A stretch of 62,850 nt of DNA. It comes from JAWUXM01 sp034111325 (GTDB taxonomy: Bacteria > Pseudomonadota > Alphaproteobacteria > Rickettsiales > JABIRX01). Location: positions 1 through 62,850 of the forward strand of contig JAWUXM010000049.1 in assembly GCA_034111325.1 (NCBI GenBank). Direction: 5' to 3'. Position 1 is the stretch's first letter, and every line of letters begins with the position of its first letter. The translations under genes and the position numbers were made by a program. Under the pieces are notes generated by a model. That model was not told the DNA's origin. It did no database searches and was given only the letters and a program-made list of their open reading frames with translations. Below are positions 51,954 through 59,756 of the stretch, in pieces.

Positions 51954-52337
51954 ATGGCTTACAGCGAAAAATTACTAGACCATTATGACAACCCACGCAA
52001 TGTTGGGTCGTTAGATAAAAGCAAAAAAACTGTCGGCACAGGCTTAGTTGGTGCTCCTGCTTGTGGAGATGTTATGAAATTACAAATTGAAGTAGACGAT
52101 AGTGGCGTGATTACTGACGCTAAATGTAAAACTTTTGGCTGCAGTTCAGCGATTGCTTCTAGCTCTTTAGCAACTGAAATTATCAAAGGTAAAAATATTA
52201 CAGAGGCTGAGAAAATCACTAATAAAGACGTAGCGAAAGAATTATCCTTACCACCAGTGAAAATTCATTGTTCAGTTTTAGCTGAAGATGCGATCAAAGC
52301 TGCAATTCACGATTATCAAAGCAAAAACATCGCCTAG
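51954..52337 (+). CDS. iscU: Iron-sulfur scaffold protein IscU
   Basis: A 127-residue scaffold on which clusters are built. Ligands C37, D39, C63 and C106 (with H105) are present in GAPACGDVM, KTFGCSSAIASSS and KIHCSVLAEDA. The LPPVK motif at residues 99-103, the docking site for the chaperone HscA, is intact although hscA in this cluster is broken. Full length; 72 bases after iscS. Confidence 0.97.
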   Translation: MAYSEKLLDHYDNPRNVGSLDKSKKTVGTGLVGAPACGDVMKLQIEVDDSGVITDAKCKTFGCSSAIASSSLATEIIKGKNITEAEKITNKDVAKELSLPPVKIHCSVLAEDAIKAAIHDYQSKNIA

Positions 52338-52344
52338 GTTTATT

Positions 52345-52737
52345 ATGGAAATTACTACAAACTCACAAACGAGTTTTAAAAACAGAAAAGTTGATTACTT
52401 AAAATTGACCGACAATGCAATTGCCGAGATGTTGCAGCGCTTGCAAGGCAAGGGTTATTTAGGCATCAAAATCGGCCTTAAAACCAAAGGCTGTTCCGGC
52501 ATGGCTTACAATATCGAATTCGCCACTGCTGAAAATACCAGCGAGTTTGATGAACTAGTTGATCATGCTAAGGTACAGATTTTTATTGACCCCAAAATTT
52601 CATTATTTCTCTTCGGCACAGAAATGGATTATGTCGAGCGCAGAAATGACGAAGGCATCACTCTTGAATCAGGTTTTGTTTTCAACAACCCTAATGAAAA
52701 AGGTCGCTGTGGCTGTGGCGAATCTTTTTACGTCTAG
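52345..52737 (+). CDS. iscA: A-type iron-sulfur carrier IscA
   Basis: A 130-residue HesB/IscA-family protein delivering clusters or iron. The three ligand cysteines are C50 (LKTKGCSGMAY) and C122/C124 (GRCGCGESF). The ATG at 52345 follows iscU by 7 bases and is preferred to an in-frame start inside iscU. Intact. Confidence 0.95.
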   Translation: MEITTNSQTSFKNRKVDYLKLTDNAIAEMLQRLQGKGYLGIKIGLKTKGCSGMAYNIEFATAENTSEFDELVDHAKVQIFIDPKISLFLFGTEMDYVERRNDEGITLESGFVFNNPNEKGRCGCGESFYV

Positions 52738-52838
52738 GTAATGCTGCACATAAATCAGCAACCTACATCAAAAAAAAACACTGGTTTCTTATAAAAACTT
52801 ATATTAGTTAATACCCTATATAAAAAAATAGGTGCATC

Positions 52839-53348
52839 ATGTCTGATATAAAAATTACCCATATAGCAAATATGGATCGCTTTGAAAGACTAGGTATTGA
52901 GAAATCTTATACTGTAGATCTTGATAATTTAGAGCAAAAATATTTCGCTGCACAGAGCAAATATCACCCTGATAAATTTAGCAATAGTTCCGAGCAGGAA
53001 AAACTCCTTACTGCGCAACATGCAACTATGGTTAATGAGGCATATGTCACCCTCAAATCCTGTTTAAAAAGAGCGATATATTTATTAGAATTAGCAGGAA
53101 TTAACTCACTTGAGGATATCAAGGCAAGTGATGAGTTGCTTGAACAAATCTGGGATTACAACAGACAATTTGAAAGAATAGGCGAAAAAGCAAAAATTGC
53201 TGCAATAACTGCCGAAGTAGAAGAGGCAAAAGAAAAATGCAAAGCAGATTTAAATAAAGCTTTTACTGAAAATGATATAGACAAAGCTGCACAATTAACT
53301 ATGAAATTACGCTTCTTGAAAAGGGTTAATGATAAGGAATGGCTTTGA
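52839..53348 (+). CDS. hscB: Co-chaperone HscB
   Basis: A 169-residue J-protein that brings IscU to HscA. The HPD motif is H43-P44-D45 in SKYHPDKFSN, within an N-terminal J-domain; the C-terminal three-helix domain (about 90-169) binds IscU and has NDIDKAAQLTMKLRFLKR. Intact and full length, although its partner hscA, which overlaps it by 10 bases, is a relic. Confidence 0.93.
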   Translation: MSDIKITHIANMDRFERLGIEKSYTVDLDNLEQKYFAAQSKYHPDKFSNSSEQEKLLTAQHATMVNEAYVTLKSCLKRAIYLLELAGINSLEDIKASDELLEQIWDYNRQFERIGEKAKIAAITAEVEEAKEKCKADLNKAFTENDIDKAAQLTMKLRFLKRVNDKEWL

Positions 53349-54004
53349 AACTACTAGATATTAACGAACCAAATACCCTACACGCCAAGCAAAAACAAAA
53401 CGATATCGCCATCGTTATAGATCTCGGAACGACTAATTCTTTAGTCGCATTTTCAGAAAAACACAAACCTCGCATTTTAGAAGATAATAGAGGCAGAAGG
53501 CTTATCCCTTCAACTGTTAGTATAGTGAGCAAGATGTACAAATTGGCGATAAAAACTCTCCTAGTAACATCGCCTCAGTCAAAACCCTAATGGGGAAATC
53601 ATTAGCAGATTTTTCCGATAATAAAAAACAGTTCTTTGCAATTGACAAGAAGAAGTCACAAGAAAGTCAGATGATTTACCTTGATGTTCATGGCAAGTAT
53701 GGAGAATGCTAAATCCGACATGGGTGAGCGCTTATTAATCAGCACAAAGTTAGAAGCAGAAGAGATAATTCACGCCCTTAAAACTGTTACTGCCGAAGAA
53801 AAACTAAAAAAAGATGATAAAATATTTGAAGAAATCAAATTAATGGAGCATAGTCCGACGGGCGTTGAATTAAATGATATCAAAGCACAATTATATAATC
53901 TTAAAACTAAACTTGAGGAATTTGCTGTAAAACGCGGCAAAAAAATAAGTAAATCCTTAAAAGGTAAAAAACTTTCTGAAATTAACCATTTATTAAATAA
54001 TTAA
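53339..54004 (+). pseudogene. hscA: hscA relic: frameshift plus large internal deletion
   Basis: The ATG at 53339 starts an Hsp70-type N-terminus (AIVIDLGTTNSLVAFSEKH, EDNRGRRLIPSTVSI). At about 53520-53528 the frame shifts: the continuation SVKTLMGKSLADF reads in another frame to a stop at 53710-53712. After a junction near 53670 the extreme C-terminus resumes (MENAKSDMGERLLIS, LEAEEIIHALKTVT) and ends at 54004. About 220 of the usual 600 or so residues remain; most of the ATPase domain and the peptide-binding domain are gone. It cannot be a working chaperone. The neighbouring isc genes are intact. Confidence 0.92.
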
Positions 54005-54005
54005 A

Positions 54006-54332
54006 ATGCCAAAAATTATATTTGTTGAAAACGGTGTCGAAAAAACTATCGAAGCACAAAACGGCTTATCAATCCTAGAAATTGCTCATACTAATGACAT
54101 AAGCCTTGAAGGCGCTTGTGAAGGCTCACTTGCTTGCTCCACTTGCCACGTCGTAGTTGACTCTGACCATTTCAAAACCTTAGAAGAAGCTAGTGAAGAT
54201 GAAGAGGACATGTTGGATTTAGCTTTTGGCGTTACCCAAACTTCAAGACTTGGCTGCCAAATCATCATGTCGGATGAATTAGACGGCATCAAACTTATTG
54301 TTCCCAGCGAAACTCGCAATATTAGCCTCTGA
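54006..54332 (+). CDS. fdx: Isc-type [2Fe-2S] ferredoxin
   Basis: A 108-residue adrenodoxin-type ferredoxin giving electrons to cluster assembly. Ligands are C38, C44, C47 (GACEGSLACSTCHV) and C84 (RLGCQIIM); the acidic EEASEDEEDMLDLA segment is the partner-binding helix. Full length; its stop overlaps the next start as ATGA. Confidence 0.97.
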   Translation: MPKIIFVENGVEKTIEAQNGLSILEIAHTNDISLEGACEGSLACSTCHVVVDSDHFKTLEEASEDEEDMLDLAFGVTQTSRLGCQIIMSDELDGIKLIVPSETRNISL

Positions 54333-55552
54333 TGAAAAAAATCATAATTGTCGTCATTGCACTTTGTCTTCTCGTTTTCGGAGTTTACACAGCAATTTGG
54401 CATTATGCTTCACATAAACATCTGCAATTTATACAAACTTCCCTCGCAGAGGCTGCACAAGAAATGCAAAAGTCTGATGTAAAACTCAGCTATGGCACAA
54501 TTACGAAATCAGGCTTCCCTAATGCTATCGGACTCAACATCCCTCATATAACTATTAGTGAGGCGGCGGGTGAAAAATTCGTAATGGTTTTGAATGATAT
54601 TACCACTCACATTTCAATCACTGATCTCAACACATATAATGCTACCATAAAAAGCATCGCTGCTACCATAACTGATTACCAGAAGAATGTTAACAACATA
54701 AATATTAGTTTTGATAAGGACGCAGCACTAAATAGCATAACAAAAATTAATGGGGGAAATCTTACCCAGAAGCTAATAATTCCTAAAAAAATATTTATCA
54801 GCTCAGCAAATAAAGACGCAACCATAAATCTTATTTCAGAGGCTGATAATCCTGCGATATTAGAAACCCAAATACATGGCAATCATCTATATAAAGTTCT
54901 TTATGATGAGATCGGTAACAGCTCTGTATTTATGGCCGACAACCCAGAAAACATCCTCTCGAAATCTGGTCCAGCCAAAGTTGAATATATCAATAAAGAT
55001 TCGAGTAACGACAATAACATAAAATTACTAATTGATTTACAACAAGGTGAAACCACTAGCTCTACGGGCAAGAAAATCACTTATTCTTTTCTATTAGATA
55101 GCAATATGCGTATTGCTAAAACGCATGATGCAATGGATCTCAACCTCAGCAAACTGGTCTTAAATGTTAACAAATTAAACCTTACCTCATCTGCTGATAT
55201 AAAACTCTCACAGGATGATTTTATGCCTTATGGCACAGCAGATATCCAGCTCGAGGAGTTCAAACAATTTATCCAACCAACATTCCTTTGGCTTAAGCTG
55301 CTACAGACTGGCAATATCATAAAAATAATGGAAGCTGTCTCCACACCGCCAACAGGTGCAACTCCTGAAGAGGCAGAAAATATCAAACAGTTCGCTGCAT
55401 TTTTAAGTAAAGTAAATAAAAGCGCTGCTGATAATAGCTTCCTTCTCATTACATCTCGGCAGAAACTTGGCACTCTCTATGTTAATGATATAGACTCAGT
55501 AGAATTTTATGATGAATTATCTCAGTTCTTTGAAGCGCCAATTTTGGAGTAA
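54332..55552 (+). CDS. DUF2125-type membrane-anchored protein
   Basis: A 406-residue protein with one N-terminal membrane anchor (about 2-24) and a large periplasmic body rich in beta strands: KLSYGTITKSGFPNAIGLNIP and later repeats of short amphipathic strands. This matches my memory of DUF2125, found in alphaproteobacteria; function unknown. It overlaps fdx by 1 base but is probably not part of Fe-S assembly. Its stop codon (55550-55552) is the first bases of a family 1 element, so the C-terminus may have been cut or reshaped by that insertion. Confidence 0.75.
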   Translation: MKKIIIVVIALCLLVFGVYTAIWHYASHKHLQFIQTSLAEAAQEMQKSDVKLSYGTITKSGFPNAIGLNIPHITISEAAGEKFVMVLNDITTHISITDLNTYNATIKSIAATITDYQKNVNNINISFDKDAALNSITKINGGNLTQKLIIPKKIFISSANKDATINLISEADNPAILETQIHGNHLYKVLYDEIGNSSVFMADNPENILSKSGPAKVEYINKDSSNDNNIKLLIDLQQGETTSSTGKKITYSFLLDSNMRIAKTHDAMDLNLSKLVLNVNKLNLTSSADIKLSQDDFMPYGTADIQLEEFKQFIQPTFLWLKLLQTGNIIKIMEAVSTPPTGATPEEAENIKQFAAFLSKVNKSAADNSFLLITSRQKLGTLYVNDIDSVEFYDELSQFFEAPILE

Positions 55553-55659
55553 CACCAAAGTTCTTCTTTAAATGTGCATTTGCAGTTATGTAAAATTAGA
55601 TGAGAAAGCAAGTAGAATGGCGGCAAAAACTACATTTAAAGATAAACCTTGGTATAATG
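55550..55659 (+). mobile_element. Family 1 palindromic element, internally deleted copy c
   Basis: A 110 bp derivative: the left end and first 70 bases (TTCTTCTTTAAATGTGCATT, TGCAGTTATGTAAAATTAGA) match copy a almost exactly, then it jumps to the right end (TACATTTAAAGATAAACCTT, GGTATAATG). Both terminal repeats are kept. It abuts two genes: its first bases form the stop of the DUF2125 gene and its last three are the probable start codon of comF. Confidence 0.85.
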
Positions 55660-56352
55660 CTCAAACTAATATTTCCACCCAAATGCGTTAGCTGCCATAA
55701 ACCAACCTCAACCTATCATCGCCTTTGTGATAATTGCTGGCCTGAGTTTGAAGCTATGCCAAGCGAATCATGTACGATTTGCCATGCACCAACTGAAGGA
55801 AGTCAAGATTTACTCTGCATGAATTGCCTAAAAACCAAGCCCTACTATACCAGCGCTAGAGCAGCTTTTACCTATAACTTTGCCAGCAAAAAAATCATTC
55901 TTGGTTTCAAATATGGCGATAAAATACTTCATAAAAAATTTATGAGTGAGATGATTATCGCTAAACATCAAGCCCTACTCGAAAAAGCAGATCTTATCTG
56001 CCCGATTCCATTACATAAAAAACGGCTGCGCCAAAGAAAATATAACCAAGCTGCCCTCCTCAGCCGCACCATCGCCAAAAATCTTAACTTACCCAATATT
56101 GCTGATTTGCTAATTCGCACTAAGAACACCCCATCACAAACTAATTTACCTTACAAGGAGCGGATAGCCAATATTAAAAATGCCTTTATCATTAACCCAA
56201 AATTCATCAACCTTATTAAAAAGCAAAATATTGTAATCATTGATGACGTTCTAACCACTGGCGCAACGGCCAATGAATGTGCTCGTATTTTACATAAAAA
56301 TGGTGCGGCGCAAACTCATATCATTACCTTCGCCCGCACAGTGGCGGAGTAA
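55657..56352 (+). CDS. comF: ComF-family phosphoribosyltransferase-like protein
   Basis: A protein of about 231 residues. An N-terminal zinc-ribbon-like part has four CxxC pairs (CVSCHKP, CDNC, CTICHAP, CMNC), followed by a PRTase domain with VIIDDVLTTGATANECARIL as PRPP-binding loop and RQRKYNQAALLSR. ComF proteins act in DNA uptake or related DNA handling; the role here is inferred. The ATG at 55657 is the natural start (LKLIFPPKC follows) and is the last triplet of the family 1 element; an upstream ATG at 55600 would add 19 element-encoded residues. Confidence 0.88.
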   Translation: MLKLIFPPKCVSCHKPTSTYHRLCDNCWPEFEAMPSESCTICHAPTEGSQDLLCMNCLKTKPYYTSARAAFTYNFASKKIILGFKYGDKILHKKFMSEMIIAKHQALLEKADLICPIPLHKKRLRQRKYNQAALLSRTIAKNLNLPNIADLLIRTKNTPSQTNLPYKERIANIKNAFIINPKFINLIKKQNIVIIDDVLTTGATANECARILHKNGAAQTHIITFARTVAE

Positions 56353-56436
56353 GAGCTGAAAGTACTTGACTAACCTACGAATATACATATTATCCGCAGT
56401 CTTTATAAATTCATAATTACGTTTGGGGTAATAAAA

Positions 56437-56637
56437 TTGTTACAAGTATTAGTTAAAAACAACGACATCGAAGGCGCAATCAGAACATTGAAGAAAAAAC
56501 TTCAATATGAAGGTGTATTCAAATCTCTTAAGAATGGCCGCTTTTTCGAAAAACCATCTGAGAAGAAAGCCCGCAGAACACAAGAAGCGAGACGCAGAAA
56601 AAGAAAAATCCAATATAAGTTTGACGTAGTTCTATAA
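56437..56637 (+). CDS. rpsU: Ribosomal protein bS21
   Basis: A 66-residue small-subunit protein needed for initiation. VLVKNNDIEGAIRTLKKKLQ and KPSEKKARRTQEARRRKRK are typical. The start is TTG at 56437, supported by GGGG 8-9 bases upstream; no ATG is available. The C-terminal tail IQYKFDVVL is hydrophobic and slightly longer than usual. Confidence 0.92.
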   Translation: MLQVLVKNNDIEGAIRTLKKKLQYEGVFKSLKNGRFFEKPSEKKARRTQEARRRKRKIQYKFDVVL

Positions 56638-56710
56638 GAATTACTCCCTAACGTCGTTCCCTGAATGCCAGGAAAAAGAACGCACAAAAAACTAAGTATA
56701 TAAAATTTGA

Positions 56711-56826
56711 GGATTTTTGTGAAATTTTTTGTAAATGTCCTTTGACATTGAAGCGACGTGTATCTCTTATACACAAGCAAAATGGAAAAGATTATTTGCA
56801 AAAAATAACTCGAAAAGACCAAATTT
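56711..56826 (+). repeat. Family 3 structured repeat, copy c
   Basis: GATTTTTGTGAAATTTTTTG, TGTCCTTTGACATTGAAGCGA, a GTGTAT/ATACAC hairpin, then AAGCAAAATGGAAAAGATTA and AAAAGACCAAATTTTTG (spans overlap the blocks in order). Blocks and order match 6233-6372 and, inverted, 34124-34237. It ends 4 bases before the tRNA gene. Confidence 0.6.
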
Positions 56827-56830
56827 TTGT

Positions 56831-56923
56831 GGAGGGGTGGCCGAGTGGCTGAAGGCGACGGTTTGCTAAATCGTTATACAGTTTTATGCTGTATCGTGGG
56901 TTCGAATCCCATCCCCTCCTCCA
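56831..56923 (+). tRNA. serX: tRNA-Ser(GCU)
   Basis: A type II tRNA of 93 bases with encoded CCA (56921-56923). Acceptor GGAGGGG (56831-56837) pairs with CCCCTCC (56913-56919). The anticodon stem ACGGT/ATCGT holds the loop TTGCTAA with anticodon GCT. The long variable arm TACAG/CTGTA is the serine mark, and the T arm GTGGG-TTCGAAT-CCCAT is regular. The discriminator base is T (56920) rather than the usual G of serine tRNAs. It reads AGU/AGC codons. Confidence 0.95.
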
Positions 56924-57128
56924 TCACATCCCATACAATCCTTATGGAGGCTCGCTACAAGCCAAGTAATACCCTCGCTTCCCTCTTCTCCAAAATCTTA
57001 TAAACCTGCTAGAATCAGGCTAAGAATTATCCGTACCCTCTTGGGGTCGTCCCTTTTCACAAAAATATTGAAAATACGTTTTAAAAGGTTATGATTTTCA
57101 AAGTTTTTTTTGTAATTTTATTTATTCC

Positions 57129-57413
57129 ATGAATAAAAAGTTTAGTTCATTACTTATCATTGCTGTTTTTCTTAGCGTGCAAGCCTTCTCGCTTTTGCAC
57201 GTAAGTAAGTATGGCTTTGAAAAACATGAACATAATGGCAAAAATTGCGATATTTGCCTCAGCGCAGATCACAATAAATTACTCAGCAATAATACGACTA
57301 ACTTAATAGCTCCCAATTTATTGCCTTTTAAAGTTACTTTGCCAAAAGCGACCTTACCTTTTTCTGGCAAAGTTCAAAATTTCCAAGCAAGAGCCCCTCC
57401 CCTCTTTTCCTAA
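57129..57413 (+). CDS. Small secreted His/Cys-containing protein of the zinc operon
   Basis: A 94-residue protein with a signal peptide (about 1-21) and a short body with HEHNGKNCDICLSADH, a possible metal site (His, His, CxxC, His). The rest is proline-rich and unremarkable. Similar small proteins precede zinc-uptake genes in other proteobacteria (from memory, DUF2946-like). It is 105 bases upstream of the outer-membrane gene. An 8-base inverted repeat (TTGAAAAT at 57068, ATTTTCAA at 57094) upstream could be regulatory. Confidence 0.65.
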   Translation: MNKKFSSLLIIAVFLSVQAFSLLHVSKYGFEKHEHNGKNCDICLSADHNKLLSNNTTNLIAPNLLPFKVTLPKATLPFSGKVQNFQARAPPLFS

Positions 57414-57518
57414 TTAAGCTAAACTAGATCAATTTTTTAAAGCAATTTCTCGCCTGGCATCATTAATGTGCCACGTGGTTACTTGTTTTATATTTAGAAA
57501 TTAAAAATTATTAGGAAA

Positions 57519-58844
57519 ATGACCAAAACAAAAATTATGGCACAAATCGTGCTTGCAGCTTCTGTGTGGAGCAATTCTTCACTGGCTGCTACTAACCCAG
57601 AAATAAAATCTCTTCAAAATGAATTTAATAATATCAAGAATTCATATGAGAGACGAATATCTGATTTAGAAAACAAGTTAGATAAAAACAACTCAACATT
57701 AAATAACGCTAATTCTACTCGTAATATCTATTCAAATAGTTTTAACCCATCAATTGGCATAATACTAAATGGTAAATATTCCGCTTTTTCTCAACAAACT
57801 TCTGAAATTGCTGGCTTTGGCATTGGTGAAGAAGGTGAGAGGGGAAGCGAAGGGTTTTCTATTGGTGAATCTGAGCTGAATTTTTCTTCTAATATTGATG
57901 ATAAATTCTTCGGTAGCTTAACTGCTGCAATTGTTAGAGAGGATGGATCTGATCAAATAGAGCTAGAAGAGGCGTTTATTAGAACCTCCCCAGAATTTGG
58001 CTTGCCTACTGGACTTGAAATTAAAGCTGGTCGGGCATTTTGGAATTTAGGATATTTAAATGCCAATCATGCTCACACTGACGATTTTGCTGATCGCCCA
58101 TTGCCATATAGAGCATTTTTGAATAAAGGTTTTAATGATGATGGAGTTGAAGTTTCTTACGTTTTACCAACTGATTTATATGCAGAAATTGGCGGTGGAT
58201 CATTTAGAGGCGATGACTTCCCACTTGGAGGTGGTGATGGAACTGGGTCATATTCCGCTTATGCTAGAGTAGGGGGTGACATTGGATATAATCAAAGTTG
58301 GCGTTTTGGTTTATCTATGCTTTCTGGTGAGGCAAAAGGTGGAAGAGTTACCAATGAAGATAATGAAGATAATGTAACTTTTATTGGAGATACAGATCTT
58401 TATGCAGCTGATTTACGCTATGTTTTTGCTCCAACTGGCAATGCTAAAAATCAAGAATTAACCTTTCAAGGTGAGTATTTCTATCGTGATGAGTCTGGTA
58501 CTTATGAGGATACCAATTCCTCTACAGGAAAGGTTGACTTTGATGATAATGCTTCTGGTTGGTATGCACAAACTGTGTATAAATTTAAACCACAATGGCG
58601 AGTTGGGTTAAGGTATAGTGAATTACTTGCTCCTAACACTCCAGCTGGATTGATTGGAAGCACCTTAGATTCAGATGATCATGATCCAAAATCATATACA
58701 GCAATGATTGATTGGACCAATAGTGAGTTTAGTCGTATTCGCCTTCAATATAACCATGAAGAATTATCTAAAAATAATCAGGATAATCAAGTTACATTAC
58801 AATATGTAATGAGCTTTGGAGCGCACTCTGCACATAAATATTAA
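57519..58844 (+). CDS. Outer-membrane beta-barrel protein of the zinc uptake cluster
   Basis: A 441-residue protein with a signal peptide (about 1-23, ending SSLAA), a coiled coil at about 28-62 (LQNEFNNIKNSYERRISDLE) and then a porin-like barrel of alternating strands, rich in Gly, Asp and aromatic residues and closing with VTLQYVMSFGAHSAHKY. It is encoded 6 bases before the metal-binding protein gene, suggesting a passive channel for zinc or a zinc complex across the outer membrane. No TonB-dependent plug is present. Confidence 0.75.
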   Translation: MTKTKIMAQIVLAASVWSNSSLAATNPEIKSLQNEFNNIKNSYERRISDLENKLDKNNSTLNNANSTRNIYSNSFNPSIGIILNGKYSAFSQQTSEIAGFGIGEEGERGSEGFSIGESELNFSSNIDDKFFGSLTAAIVREDGSDQIELEEAFIRTSPEFGLPTGLEIKAGRAFWNLGYLNANHAHTDDFADRPLPYRAFLNKGFNDDGVEVSYVLPTDLYAEIGGGSFRGDDFPLGGGDGTGSYSAYARVGGDIGYNQSWRFGLSMLSGEAKGGRVTNEDNEDNVTFIGDTDLYAADLRYVFAPTGNAKNQELTFQGEYFYRDESGTYEDTNSSTGKVDFDDNASGWYAQTVYKFKPQWRVGLRYSELLAPNTPAGLIGSTLDSDDHDPKSYTAMIDWTNSEFSRIRLQYNHEELSKNNQDNQVTLQYVMSFGAHSAHKY

Positions 58845-58850
58845 ATAATA

Positions 58851-59756
58851 ATGTCGAAGTTTTATATTATTTCTTTAATGGCGGTATCACTGTTGATATC
58901 GCCAATTACAGCACAGGCGAAGGTGAATATTTTCGCCTGTGAGCCAGAGTGGGAATCTCTAGGGATGGAAATTGGTGGCAGTTATGTTAAAACATTTTCT
59001 GCCACAAATGCAAAACAAGATCCGCATTATATTAGGGCAAAACCCAGTTTAATTGCTAAAATCAGAACGGCAGATTTAATCATTTGCTCAGGATCAGATT
59101 TGGAAGTAGGATGGCTGCCAATATTACTTTCAAAAGCCAATAAAAATATTCAGATCGGTAAAGTTGGATATTTAATGGCCTCTGATTTTGTGCCTAAAAT
59201 TGAAAAACCAGAAATTCTCGATAGATCAATGGGAGATATTCATCCGCAAGGAAACCCTCATATCCACCTAAATCCGCATAATATTTTGTTGATAGCCGAG
59301 GAGTTAAATAATCGCCTAAAGAAAATTGATCCAAGTAATTCTAAAAACTATCAAAATAATTATGATAATTTCACAAGTAAGTGGAGCAACTCAATTAGCA
59401 TATGGGAAGCTAGAGCTCTTAAGTTACAAGGTCTCAAAATAGCTGTTCACCACAAATCTTTTAGCTATTTAATTGATTGGCTTAAATTAGATGAGGTGGC
59501 AACATTGGAATCAAAACCAGGGATCGCACCCACTTCAAGCCATCTGGAAAGTCTCTTAATATCTTTAAGAAAAGAACCAGTAAAATTCATTATCAGAACT
59601 CCTTACGATCCCAAAGATGCTAGCAATTGGGTTTCTAAAAAAACCCAAATAAAAGAACTGGTTTTACCATATACAGTTGGGGGCAATGAGCAAAGCAACG
59701 ATCTGCTCTCTCTTTTTGACAATACAATTAATTTAATGCTAGAGGCAGCTAAATGA
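58851..59756 (+). CDS. Zinc/manganese ABC transporter substrate-binding protein, ZnuA-like
   Basis: A 301-residue periplasmic binding protein of cluster A-I. Signal peptide about 1-23 (ending AQA). Metal ligands are likely the His residues in AKQDPHYIRAKPSLIAKIR, GNPHIHLNPHN and VHHKSFSYLIDWL. The His-rich loop of classical ZnuA is missing, though GDIHPQGNPHIH keeps several His. SGSDLEVGWLPILLSKA is typical. Overlaps the permease gene by 4 bases. Confidence 0.9.
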   Translation: MSKFYIISLMAVSLLISPITAQAKVNIFACEPEWESLGMEIGGSYVKTFSATNAKQDPHYIRAKPSLIAKIRTADLIICSGSDLEVGWLPILLSKANKNIQIGKVGYLMASDFVPKIEKPEILDRSMGDIHPQGNPHIHLNPHNILLIAEELNNRLKKIDPSNSKNYQNNYDNFTSKWSNSISIWEARALKLQGLKIAVHHKSFSYLIDWLKLDEVATLESKPGIAPTSSHLESLLISLRKEPVKFIIRTPYDPKDASNWVSKKTQIKELVLPYTVGGNEQSNDLLSLFDNTINLMLEAAK

